A stretch of 64,000 nucleotides of DNA from Acanthaster planci. Lineage: Eukaryota; Echinodermata; Asteroidea; Valvatida; Acanthasteridae. A program made the translations under genes and the position numbers. The stretch's first letter is position 1. Each line of letters opens with the position of its first letter. The notes beneath the pieces were generated by a model. That model was not told where the DNA came from, did no database searches, and was given only the letters and a program-made list of their open reading frames with translations. The stretch is from contig NW_019091483.1 in the NCBI RefSeq assembly GCF_001949145.1, positions 236,962 to 300,961 of the forward strand, given 5' to 3'. This document shows positions 1 to 12,400 of the stretch, one piece after another.

Positions 1-188
1 AGCATTATTTAGTGAATTTACAGGAAGCAAGAGCAACCACTCTGAGAGACAACCAACAAGGATTACTTCAAATAGAAGGGGCACTGTCAATATTGAAACG
101 ACGGAACAATTATCCAGCTTCTTTTCGATTTCAGTGCCATATCTATCCTCCCCGAAAAGAGGGTGTTACGATATCCGCTGTGAACGGA

Positions 189-391
189 ACAAAAGAGGGC
201 TTTTTTACTCGCCGCTTAGACGCGCAATGAGGCGCACAAGTACACGTTTGAAGCAGAGCACGCTGAGTACGCGTAACTAATTTATTCCGGGATGTATGGT
301 CTTCGCGTACACGCCGAACGCGTGCGAGAACCCGCGTGTAACCACCTGTCTTTCTTTCGCCGATTGGGGGTGCACTTCAGCTCGGGGCGGA
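189..391 (+). repeat. Dispersed repeat copy 1 (CpG-rich)
   Basis: About 200 bases align with 23662-23870 in the same orientation. Both share the block from 'gtacacgtttga' to 'gggggtgcacttcagc'. This copy keeps many CpG dinucleotides that read TpG or CpA in the other. No coding capacity is recognised; probably a non-autonomous mobile element fragment. Confidence 0.7.
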
Positions 392-3300
392 TTATTCATA
401 AATCGAGCAGAATTCCCAAAGATAACGAATATTGGTGAGCTTCGAAAAACGATGCAGACCCCAGATAGAACTATGGCAACAGGCAATCTGAAGGTTTGCA
501 TGATAACGTAACGTGCGTAATGTGGGGTCGATTTCCACTTGCATCATGTGCTGAATGCGTGAAAGGTTTTAACAACGAACAGAGTGTAGTCCGCGCCCTG
601 CTATCAATGACGAACAAAAGATGCATTTCAAGGTTTTGCCCAGGGGGGAAAAATAGAGCTTATTTTACTAGAAGAGAGTTGGGGGACTGGGAACTTGGGA
701 AGTGCGGCAGTTGATGTGCACACACCAAAATAATGTACCATTGCTTCAAGTATACATTATACAAATGAATGCAGACTGCCTAAGGGTTTTAATAGGACAA
801 AAATGAGGAGGGCTGAGACGGGGCTCCAACCCCCACCCGACCCTCTAAGTTAGATCCGCTAATATCCTGGGGAAGCAATTTGAGATTGGGTTACGGACTC
901 ACGATCCGGAACTTAATGCCGGAGACGATGGAGCGACCGTGACTCTGAACAAGCATGGAGGAAGGACGCAAACAAGGCCGGACCAGAAACTACAAGAAGG
1001 CAACCGTAACTTCTGTTTGACTCTTGAGAAGAATACTTCTCCCTTAACTCCAGGGGTTTCAACCAATTGTTACATTGTTTACTCAGTGAAAAGGCCTACA
1101 CCAGTGCATTCGTCATATATGCAGACACATATCACAAATTGCAAGTTTATGAAAGGACTTGTCAACTTAGTATGCAGCTTGTGCATGTTTGAGCCTACTA
1201 TCGCCCATGAACTCGACATCAACCTCACTCAGACAAAGTTTGACTTCTTTGTACTATTAACTTCCACCATAAACAAGTGGCAGATGGCACAACCTCGATG
1301 ATAAATCATAATTTGTCACTAGTCGATTTCATGTAGGAATTTAAAAAATAAAAGCGACCAGGACCGTTACCCACCGGGCGATTGTTGTTTTTGCTAAACT
1401 GGGCCACATTCCGTGAATAGCGTCCATGACCTTTCTGACACAAGTGTTTTTGTCAAGGCAGACTTTACGCAGTCGTTTCTGTGTCTATATTCTCCTCGGA
1501 AATTCGATCGATGGTCAACTCACTGGCTTGTTTTACCCTTTGCTTTACTTAAGTTAAGATGATTAGACAGACTGATTAAATAACCTTCCCTTTAAACTGT
1601 GCCCCAAAAGCTCTTTGGAGGATTTCTACGTTGTGGACAGATTAACGGGGAAGAGGTTCAAGCCGTCCCCCATTCTCAAGAAATGGTAATAATGAACAAT
1701 TTTGCTCCTTCCCTCAACAGAGGAATCAGTCCAAAACTGGAAAGGGAAATGAATAAATGGACGCCTGACAGACCATACGAATGTCTACATAATTACCAAC
1801 GAAGTCTGTTGTTCGTTTCGGCTTGTCGTAAAATGGATAGGTCGCGGGCACCAGGGCAGTATGCGCGGGACACCATTCCTGCAGTGCTTATCTGGGTGAT
1901 GGAGTTCCCTGTTTCATGCGGGATGGTGGTTGCATGTTTTTCAACTGACTTAGCAAAAAAAGTTGATGAGGCTGCCTCGTGCAACTGACAAACAACAGAC
2001 GCGTGCCTCATGCTGCTTAGTTATTATCACCAGTGGACGACGTCAGTAGACTTCACAGTCTTCACGGATTCCGACCCTCGCCCTCCATACGGCTGCGTAA
2101 CCGTGACTTCTTGAGGTGACCCCGCTCTACGGAGGCTGTCATTGGTCGCCCGCTTTCCATAAAAATCTGGTAAAGAAATTGCAAGTCCTAAAAGCGATTT
2201 CCAGTTAATTCTTGGCGGGAAGAAAATAATAGAGCATGTGTTCGAGCCACCCAGAAAGGCTTCATTGTAAATACCCGGTGTTACAAAGTCTTGAACTCAT
2301 TGTTTGATTTGGTCCCTCACTGTGTTGCCTGTATACACCATTGTGTTTTAGAATGGTTATTCAAATGAATTATTTGAAAAGGTGTCCCGGCTCAAATACC
2401 TCTGAACAACACATAAAGCCTACTACTTATTTTTACATCTATCTGGCATTTACACTCCAAGGAGTTTTTATTTTGTGGATTTTATTCGCTCTAAGGAAGA
2501 ATCACACAGGTGGAGTAAACATAAATGTATAACCTGTTTCAACCCCGAGAGATCTCAGGAAGGCCTCCCGAGTGTTATGGGTCATCAGGACAACGGCTAA
2601 GCATCTTCCTTTTGCACGATACACTAGGCGTCAGTATGCCTATAGAGGGCGACATATCGGACTGAGCATAGCACACAGCTCTGTACTTAAAACGGACGTA
2701 GAACCGGAGGGGGCAGGGGGCAGGGGGCCAGCGCCCCCCCCCCCGAAATAAAGTGTGGGGCGGGCCCCCTTTAACAAGTTCTGTAATTTGCATACCCCTA
2801 GGGAAAGTTTTAGAGTGGATAGTATTTATAGCAGTGTGTGATAATTTTACTTAGATCACATTGGAAAATGGAAATTTTACTTTCAATCAAGGTCTTCCTG
2901 TCCCTCCGGTGCCCAATAACAACGAGTCCTATTTCGCGCAGTACGGAAGCGAGCAGCATCGCAGGGTTTGGTGATGTCCGAAACTCACGGCTAGGTCTAT
3001 TTTCTCCATGTCTCCATGTTACGAGCTCACAATCACATGCATTGGACTCCCCACAAAGAGATTTCATTTTCTGAACCCCCCCCCGAAGCATCTCCATGCG
3101 TGCCTGCTTATATTAGAAGGCTAAGACATGGCAAATCCCCATTTTGCAAATTACTACTTAATTTGGCCAGAAGGCCCATATCACATAAATAAAAGGTATA
3201 CTGCCGACGGCAAGGTTGGTACTAAGTAGCGTGACCAAACCCAAGGAGATATTCCAGTGTCAGGAAAATCCCAAACTTTAACTGTGTTTTCTGAGTGCAC

Positions 3301-3938
3301 AATATTTATTCAGAAGTTTTGCTGCGTTGTTTTCTGGTGTAAAAGTCACTGATGTTTCAACCTTATAAAATGCCCGCCACGCCTACGGTGATTTGGGCAG
3401 TATAAATATCCGTAGAATAAATTTTTGCCGGGGACTATAGGGGATGTGGGTTGTGTATTATATAAAAAAATTGACCGGCCATAGAAATTTGAAAAGCAGG
3501 GTCGAGGGCAGGGGGGGCACACTATGGGGCACTGTTCACGATACAAATGTACATTTTTATGTCGTTTTTATAACGTTACCTCAAAACAGCGTTGTATAGC
3601 TTTTTTTTCACTCCTCGTTTTTAGTGCTAATAAAAACAAATACAAATACAACATTCAGTACATTGACCATCTGTTCGGAGAATCAAAAATTAACTTATTT
3701 TCTTTAAGAATAGCTGCCATGGAATTCGATGTTTCAATACTGACAAGTTAGGGAAATACCTCATTCTCATGGTTGAATTTTGAAGCAAGATATAGGATGG
3801 AGAGAACTCCCTTCCCCATTTGTGTAACCGGCTTTGGAACGATTTCCAAAGTGGGGGAAGCAGTCGTTAGAACATTGAGCATCAGCCATTACCAGGTCGA
3901 TCCATTGAGCGCTACCCAGTAATAGGACCTGCAAAAAT

Positions 3939-3952
3939 GGGGGGGGGGGGGG
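3939..3952 (+). repeat. Poly-G run
   Basis: Fourteen consecutive G bases followed by CTGGGG. A related G/C-rich low-complexity block lies at about 2704-2750. Length is prone to assembly error. Confidence 0.9.
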
Positions 3953-4699
3953 CTGGGGATGTGTGTTAGGCCACTGCCCCTCCACAGCTTCCTCCGCCAA
4001 TGCTCCGTGTTGTTCGTTGTTTTACCAGAATCTCAGGAATTGTTTTCAGACATCTAGGAGAATGTACAAGACAACAACCGTTTAGAGTGTCTAGAGGCCG
4101 GCCGGTCCCATTAGGCCTATGGTTGCAGATCAGCCTGATCTGCCTAAGTCATCAGCGATGAATACCCCAACATAGAAAAAAAATCTGAAAACCTACTCCC
4201 AAGATTCTAAGATGTTTGGGAAACGTGTCAAATGGAAATTTATTTCCTGATCTTTCGTTTACGTTTAAATTTTTGTTGACCGGTAACCGGTGACTTCCGG
4301 AGATGACTGTTTCTATCCTAAGCTGTTACACGTAAGAATCTCTCCTGAATGTCGTGGGTCCACAGCACACCGCCCTCTGTTGATGTTGAACCAAACAAAG
4401 TGCTGTGAGCGCTCGAGCGTTGGTAACCCAGCTAGAAGAGCATCTTTCCCATACACAATTTATGACCCTGCCGGGTACCCGTTGTGCGCTTCGCGAGCCT
4501 GGGCCGAGGAGTGCTGGTCATGCGGATGGATGAGATTCCCAGCCAAAAATTTACTTTAATTTAAAGTTTAATTGCGATAGGATCGAGTACACACCACCAA
4601 GCAGCATCGTGCAAAGGATGTTATGATAGTTTGTGAGTAACGACATAATTATTGGAGAAGAATTCTTTTATTTTTAAGGGAACTTCTGGAGGGTAAAAA

Positions 4700-6437
4700 A
4701 TGGCAAATCCCAAATTGTATAACCAGTCGTCGCAGTTATTTCCAGCAGCCCGGGCAATGAAGCAGACGAGCACGACCGTGGCTTCAGGTCTGGTTCCCGG
4801 TGTCAACACTTTGATTCCCCCCGTTCCCAAGCAGAGGGAGACCCAACAGCATGCAGCAAACACACCCACAACACCAGTTGCTGGGGGCATAGAGCGCATA
4901 ACCCCTGGGGTCCGTGCTAAGCCAGTTGTTGCTCCTCACAGTTTAACAGAGGCGCAGGTTTTGCAGCAGAAGGTATTTGCTGCGCGCTTGTTGGGTGTAC
5001 CGGTTGACATTGCTGGCAAGCTTGCTGTCAGTGGCAGTACTAGTGCTACCACCACCAGCATCCAGAGTGGGTTGGCTTCCAGCACAGCACCACCATCAGT
5101 AGGCGCAGTGGGTGGATCTGTGGAGCGTTCACATGATGTACGTACGTCGTCGTCATTTACACTGCCGCCATTTCCCTCCATGCTGCAACAGCAGCAGCAG
5201 ATGCAAGGCCAAGGAAAGGTTGGTGCTGCATTTAGCAATGTTACCCCAGTGGGTACCGTGAGCACTTTCTCTGCAAACCAGCCGCAGCAACAATTAACAC
5301 CAGGGCAGTTACAGCAGCTTCCACAAGGCCAGCAGCAGTTTTGGCAAGGCCAACAACATCAGCTTTCACATGGTGGACAGCAGCAACATTCTCAGCAGCA
5401 AGGCATCCTACCGCCACAACAGCAGTATGCTACATCTGGCGTTGGTAACGGCAGACCACAGAATTTTCCAGGTGACAGCTCTGTAGGAAATGGGGTCCAG
5501 ACTGTTGTGGGTAGCGTGAAAGGGGCTTTCGGAAAAGCCCAGCAGGGCATGCGCACCAGGTCGTCAATCAACACGGGGCCAGGAATTCTCGGGGCATACC
5601 CTGGTTCTCCTCCGAGTTTGGGTACATTAGCAAGCAGTGCAACTCAGCCTGCTTCTCTGTTCGGTGTCCAACCCATGCCATCGGCTGTGGTGGTCACCAA
5701 CAGTTCTTCAGCGCTCAGCGCAGCTATGAGCGTAGCCCCGTCCCCGTCTCCAGCTGCTGCTACAAGATTGAATAGCCAGCTGCTCCCCAATTACAGGGAG
5801 ACACTGAAGGAGCTGAGCCCTCTTGAGATGGAAACACTACGCAAGGCCCTGCTGTCCGGCAAGACGGACTCGCTGGGACTGACATCAGCCCAAGCACTGG
5901 ACATTCTGCAAGCCCTGAAGAGTATCAGCTCAGGCAGGTTGGAGCCGGTGGCTCCCGAGGGCAACAAGAAGACGTCCAGTGGAGACTGGATTGACCCGAT
6001 CAGCACTAACTGGCCAGGAACCGCAGATGAAGAATGGAAAGGTCCACAACAAGGGACAATCCACAGACAAACACCGTGGGCTAGCAGCAATACTTGGGGT
6101 GTTACGGTCAGGTCAGGGGTCGTCGGGTGGAGACAGACTAGGACAGCCACACATGGAATCGTCGGTATTTCGGGGGCTCTCGATAGCCAACACAGTCCAA
6201 GGGTTCCAGGGGGGCAATGCGTTTGGCGCAGTCCCTGGAGGGGCTGCACCAGGGGGCAGTCCTCTCCCGATAGGACCAGCATTAGCTGGGCAAGTCATCT
6301 CCACTGCTGGTGGGAATTTCCACATGCTGCAAATGCAGAGGGAGGAGATTCTCCACGGTCAGGGATCATTCAAGAAGAAATCAAGGGATAACTTGGAGCC
6401 AGTTGCTAAGCATAGAAGAGACAGTGATAATAAACGG
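4700..6437 (+). CDS. CIZ1: CIZ1 exon 1 (Gln-rich; contains a frame slip)
   Basis: Frame 2 runs from ATG 4700. Gln-rich clusters such as QQQQQMQGQG lie at about residues 160-250, and a charged Leu-rich segment (LKELSPLEMETLRKALL) lies near 370. Between about 6040 and 6110 the natural reading passes to frame 3, which continues as GQPHMESSVFRGLS to MQREEILHGQGSFKKKSR and ends at a good donor (CGG|GTAAGG, phase 0). Frame 2 itself stops at 6391 after a low-quality Trp-rich tail. Confidence 0.8.
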
Positions 6438-9400
6438 GTAAGGTGTTCACAGTAATAAAACGATCTTCTGATAGAGATATTTAAGTACGCGGAGAGCTTT
6501 TGTGTTAGTTTCAAATTTTGACTCGTTATACATGTTGATGATAATTTTCATTACTTTTTTCCAATGTAGATTGATTGGTTTTTGTAGTAAAGATACTGTC
6601 AAGTGATTTGATAGTAAAAATGTTTCCAAGATATTGATTATTTCTGTTGTAGACTGTGCTGAGTGCTGACTGCTGCTGAATGAGCACATGCAAAACTCGC
6701 TTTGTTTGCAAATAACCATTTACATACGTGTACACGGTATTAATGCAAAGAAAAAGATTTTTTTCAATATCTTAGTTCAGAATCAGAGTGGGGGCATATA
6801 CCGTATTAATTGGCTTCTGTTTAACTTTTCAGAACTTTTATTCAGTAATTTACATGTACACCTTGTTCCAAAGATTATGCCTTCTTCCACTGCGTTACAT
6901 GTACAAGTGTAATTGTACATGTACACGTACAATGTATGTTGTCAGTTAAGGCCTCAAATAAGCATGATTTGACCCATAAATGAAACATGAAATTCTACCT
7001 CTTAGTAAACTGCAGCTCTGGAGCTTATCAAGTTTGGCCCTGTCTGCTGTTAATTTTCAGTGCCCTTGGAAAGGTGTGTCTACATGTATACACATAATAC
7101 ATTTGATATTGGCTCTTATAATGCATTCATGTACTCGTAATTCACTTGTGCACAGAAAATTTACGGTGTACATGTACAGACGTAGATATGCAGTATTCAG
7201 ACATTGGCTTTGCAAAAGTACAAAAAAAAGCATACTTTCTTGAAACTTTCCATTGGGCCTTGCTCACTACCTTAAATGCATGGTCTTAGTTTGTACTTTG
7301 CCTGTGTTCAATTTGGAGACTACAATACTAGGGACCACAATCAGACCATTCAATGTTGATGCTTTGATGAATTACACAAGTGGTCAGCCCCCCTCCCCTT
7401 GTTGGAGCCCTTAGGGTTATTTCATCAAAACAAACCGGTGGAGAGAATTGAACATGCAGAAGTGGACTTGGCATTGATTACTCTTTACACATGTCATGAT
7501 GTGTTTCATGTGTTTATAAACTAGAGGACACTTGCATGTTGTTTTGTTGGCTTTTTCATTTGTTTTCCTTTTTTTTTGTTTCAAGTGTGTTTTGCATTGG
7601 ACATTTTAGGACAAGATACCGGTACATGTACCTCGGTACTTATAGAAATTACAGGCCCATAACACAGATTTATTTTGAAAAATATAAATAAATAACCGTA
7701 GGGGCAACACAGTTTTATAAAAGAGAACCTTCCCTTGGAGATGCAGGGTGTAAAATTTGTCAATTTTGCACATAATTTACACCAGACCTACATGGTGTAA
7801 TTTGGTGTAAATTTAAGAAACATTTGCCAAGGCACTTTCAGTTGGTAGGCCTACAAATGTACCTACTGCATGACGAATGTTGTTAAACGTTCTCTTTTCT
7901 ATTAAACTGTTTGCTGTTGGTTGTAACAGAACTCCAGATTTTCGCACATGAAAACTAGACTAGAAAAAAAACAAAACCTTAAGTTGAGCACTTGTGAGAG
8001 TTGGACACCAAGTTGGTGGAAAACTACACGGGCGTTTGTGCAGAATGTAAAAATGCTGACATTGACATGTTACATGTACACCTTAGTTTGATGTTTAACA
8101 CATTTCAGCCCGCGTCAATGAAAGGATAACGGTAGCTACTGTTCAAATAACACTGGCAAGTAATGTGATATTCCCGAAATGAAGTTTGAACTTCCTCATT
8201 CTACACTCAATTTACTCTAGTACTGGTAATCCTTTCACATGTGTACATGTATGTGCATGCAGGTGTTGAGTCAACTTCATGTTTGGTAGGTGGGTTTGGG
8301 TATTTTAGTTCTAGTACACCTGTAGGTTTTCCTCAAACTGCCTCATCACTGTTTATCCCCTGTAAGTTTGTGATCCCACAGAAGATTCAGTGGCAGCACA
8401 GTGACACATGAAAAACTATTAAATAAACGCCAAAAACTAAATCTTAGTTCCTGTGTGTACCACATGATGTGTATTGCTCATGTGGACATGTGCCTCTGTA
8501 TACATGTGTATGTACATGTATATGTGTAAAGAGTGTACTGGTACTTTCTATTCAGAAATTAACGAGATTTTTCTGTATGGTAAAAAAAAGCTTTAAATGC
8601 TGTTTTATAAAGTCATCATTAGTGTAATTGATTAATTTACTGTATTCTTTTACTTCACTGTGACAACAGAGGAGTCACAGTCAAGAAAGGCATGACAGCA
8701 AGCATGCTGGGGACCGGCGAAGGGGGACTGACCCCAAACATGACGTGCCCGGTGACCGGGACAGAGGCAGACGTGACAACAGAGACAGGGACTGCAGCAG
8801 AGGTGAGCTGCACACCTTACGGGAGAAGGAACGAGGGCATTCTCCGAGCTACCGGCACCACAATGACAACAGGAAGAGGGGTCACTTCTCTCCACTCAGG
8901 AGAACGAGGAGCCAAAGCCGCGAGAAGCACGAGCGTGGACAGAGAAGCCGGTCAAGGGAGCGAAGAGACAGGATGCACCCATCCAGCGATAGGAAGAGTC
9001 CACCGTCCCAGACTCGGCAGGGAGACAGCCCTGAGAGGAAGAGGAGACGATCTGATATGGCCAGCGATAAGGATGGGTCTGTGGGAAAGAGCTCATCAGG
9101 CTCTCAACCAAACCAAGGAAATAAGACCCCCACTGGGGACCGACGCAAAAAGGATGCCCAGTTGAACAAGAAGCCCACACTCAACAAACAAGATGAGAAG
9201 CCTCCGGCAACATCAGAGAAACCAAAACAGCAGGAAGAACCGAAACCCCGCGAGGCCCCAACTCGGCCAGGCCCTTCCCAGCCCATACCCTTGCTTGACA
9301 TCATCATCCCCAGAAAAAGTGCCGTGGCCATGGCAAGAAGACAGGCCCAACAGGCTGCCTTTGCCACAGTGTCCGCCAATGCTGGTGTGGTGGCAAAGAC

Positions 9401-12400
9401 CAGTGGCAGCAGTGCTGAAGGCCCTGACCCTAAGCCTCCGACGCCAAGCAGCACCGACAAAACCAAAAAGAGGAAGGAGGAGACAAAGTTGACAACAGAA
9501 GAAGCCAGCAAGGTTGCAGCAACCATGAAGGATACACCCCTCCTGGAGCAAATTGGCGAAAGCAGCATTCAGCATCAGGTAAGGCCTCCTCAAAGCCGTT
9601 TGTGAATACAGAGCAGATTCCAGCAGTATTGTACTTTGATATTACAGGTGTAATTGATGTACTTGTTACATCATACACTCAGTGATGTTCATGACTGTAA
9701 TGATTGAGAGTGCTTTCCTCCTGATCTCACTACCAGCTTCCTTTTATTGTCTGTCGCTGCAGTGCTATGTCTCTTCTCAGCACCAGTACTTCATCATTTT
9801 TTCTGCTGACTGTTTAGTGATATAATTTTAGGTCATAATATAAACACTTTTCTTGAATATTCCTGTACATGCACAAGTTATGAAAATCAAAATAATTTTA
9901 GGCTTCTGTAAGAATAGCATGAAGATTGGCATTGTGCATAGACACTGTGCATCTCTGGTTACCGTACATTGTATGTGTACACTTCTTATCCAGCAATAAC
10001 TGCAATTTACATCGTAAGTAAATGGTTTATTGTTAGCTTTCAATGGTTCTACAGTAAAATCTAGAGGCACCCTCAGTTTATGATGATCCGTCAAGTTTCA
10101 GTTGCTAAGCAGCGCTGTGGTCTCCATGAATCTATAAACTTGGACACATAAGAAGGTCTGTGATGGTCACTTAAACAGCCAATTTGCTCAACACTACCTG
10201 TGTCTTGATGTTCTTGTGTCATTTTGAGTCACGGTTAGTCTCCCAGATTGAACACTCTAATGTCCATCCCTCCCATAACCAGGGGTCATCGAGGTGCTAC
10301 ATGTACATGTACATACATGATCAACACTGAAAGAGGGAGCTTCTGAATTCAGATTGTTCTTGTTTCAACTACGAATAATGGCATCAGATTGCAAGTGTGT
10401 GGCCCATCCAACCCTTCATATCATCTTTCCCAGATTTCCACAAGGCTCTGTACCAGTATCAGCTGCTTTCATCTGTTCCCTGGAGAATGGATGCAGACCG
10501 AGCTATGTAAAAAACAACTTAAACCTGACAAGGCCATCACAAGACCATCGCAAGACCATTGAAGTCTATTTTCCAGACTCAATTATTCACATGCCTGTGA
10601 TTTTCTGTATGCGGGGTTCGTTAATAGAATTTTCGGGTCCAGGAACCAGACTACCAATGTCCAAGAAAATCGCGGGACCATTCTGGAGTACCACAATATT
10701 GTTTGCGTACGTGATTGGTTAAGTACGCGCACAGACGGCGAGTGGGTCATATGCGTTAACCCTAACCCTCCTCAATCCTTCACCTGTTGGAGGACTGAGG
10801 GGTTAATGGTCCCATGTGCAGCCTTCTCTTTGTCAGAACCGTATTGAATATCGGGTCATTGGAGTCGATATTTTTGTACCTTATTTTAACGGCCGTGCGT
10901 GGTAAATTAACGTAAAGGATTTTTTATTGAGTATTGTTAATCGAGTACGAGTACTTTGATGCTGGAGTACAATTTTTGGATGTCGAGTTCCGAGTATTTT
11001 GTAGCCTGAGTACAAGAACTGTAGTTCGAGTATGAGTACTCTGAAAACGGTACTCGAGTAGTACTCGAGTACCAGTACCGAGTACGAGTACTACAACACT
11101 GCTGCTTTCCCTTGCAGATAATGCTGTCTGGTAAGTTGTTCATCAGATCTGGTGCTCCTTGTTGGAGATGTGCTACACGTACATGTACATGGCTTCCTGT
11201 AGCACTTCTCTAGCTCTTCCCCTTTGCAGCCTGCTGTGGCATACATAAAGGCAAATCAAGCATGGAAATGCTGAATCATTGCTTTGAGACCCTGAAAATA
11301 TCATGTGCATGTTAATCATGTACAGTGTATCTGAAGGCTGCAAAGAAGAGGGAGCAATAACCTTCAAGTGTCAATCTGGATTACATAAAATCTAGAATGG
11401 TTGGGATATCAGTGCATCGCTGACCAGGGACATGCACGGTGGAATTTTGAGTCATTTGGCCTCCTTTGAAATTCACTCTTCATGTCCTTAGGTTGGTTGC
11501 AGCTGCAGAGGATCAGAGAGTACACTGAATGATCGTGTAACATTTTTTCCTATCCAGTTTGTGACTACAGTGATGTGTGGTGACCTTGGTATTATTACAA
11601 GGTAGAACGACTGTACGTGTACAGTGTATGTACCATACCTTATGTAACATGCTCCTTCGGTTTGCTGTATTGCTTGCCCATCTGTGCTACATGTACCATC
11701 AAGTTGGTGCAAATGCTGTTGGGTGAGTGGGGCAATGCACCAAGGTTCCGTGCAATACTGTATCTCAAGTGCCGGTACCCTCATATCCCACCATGCTAAT
11801 TCCCTTGGCCTGAAAGGAAACAAGGATTGTGCTCCAGCAGCTGTGGCCAGTCTCAGCTTTGAGATGAAAATGAGGAAGGGAAAGTCCCTTAAGGTGAACG
11901 AGAAAAACCTCATGCTTATAGCAAAACTAAATGCAAAGATGAATTTTGTTGTAGAGGCAAGTATTCCTGCTGTGAGGTTACATTCATATGAGCACCTTGT
12001 AAATTAGACACATTTTGCAATGGTGATTGTTTTTTGACGTCCATTCTGCTTTACTTTCTGTGTTAATGTGAACTGGCCTTGAACCCCAGAGGGAGAAATG
12101 TGCACGACTGAGAAGAAACAGCGATGACCAACACTTCACATTGAATCTTAAGCACTGAAAGCAGTCATCACTGCTTAACATGTAGATGGCCTTCCATTGG
12201 TCCTTGTCTTGTCTTGTACTTCCTCACTCATTTTTACTCTGCCATGGACAAAGATCAAGAACAATTCAGATGATGGGTTCTTTAGCCCTAGCCGCCAAGC
12301 ATATTGTTTGGCTTACAGTACTCAGTACGACAAAATACTAAGTAATAGCCTGAGCCTGTAGGACCTAGTGCTACAGATCACTACTTCAGGCTAGGTTACT

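Larger units (their letters stand above)
1..4699. other. Intergenic stretch with no recognised gene
   Basis: Open frames here are short (at most 129 codons), overlap each other on both strands and show no family motif I recognise. The stretch holds one dispersed repeat copy (189-391), a G/C-rich block with long G and C runs around 2704-2750, and a 14-base G run at 3939-3952. An untranslated first exon of the downstream CIZ1 gene could lie here: a pyrimidine-rich acceptor-like stretch ending in AAG is seen just before 4680. Confidence 0.6.

Noticed and set aside
11117-11130. Very short exon-like segment between TTGCAG and GTAAGT
   Set aside because: Fourteen bases only; would break the phase-0 join of CIZ1 exons 2 and 3.
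11684-12007. 107-codon frame in CIZ1 intron 2
   Set aside because: The Lys-rich part looks protein-like but lacks clear splice sites in a matching phase and any known family motif.
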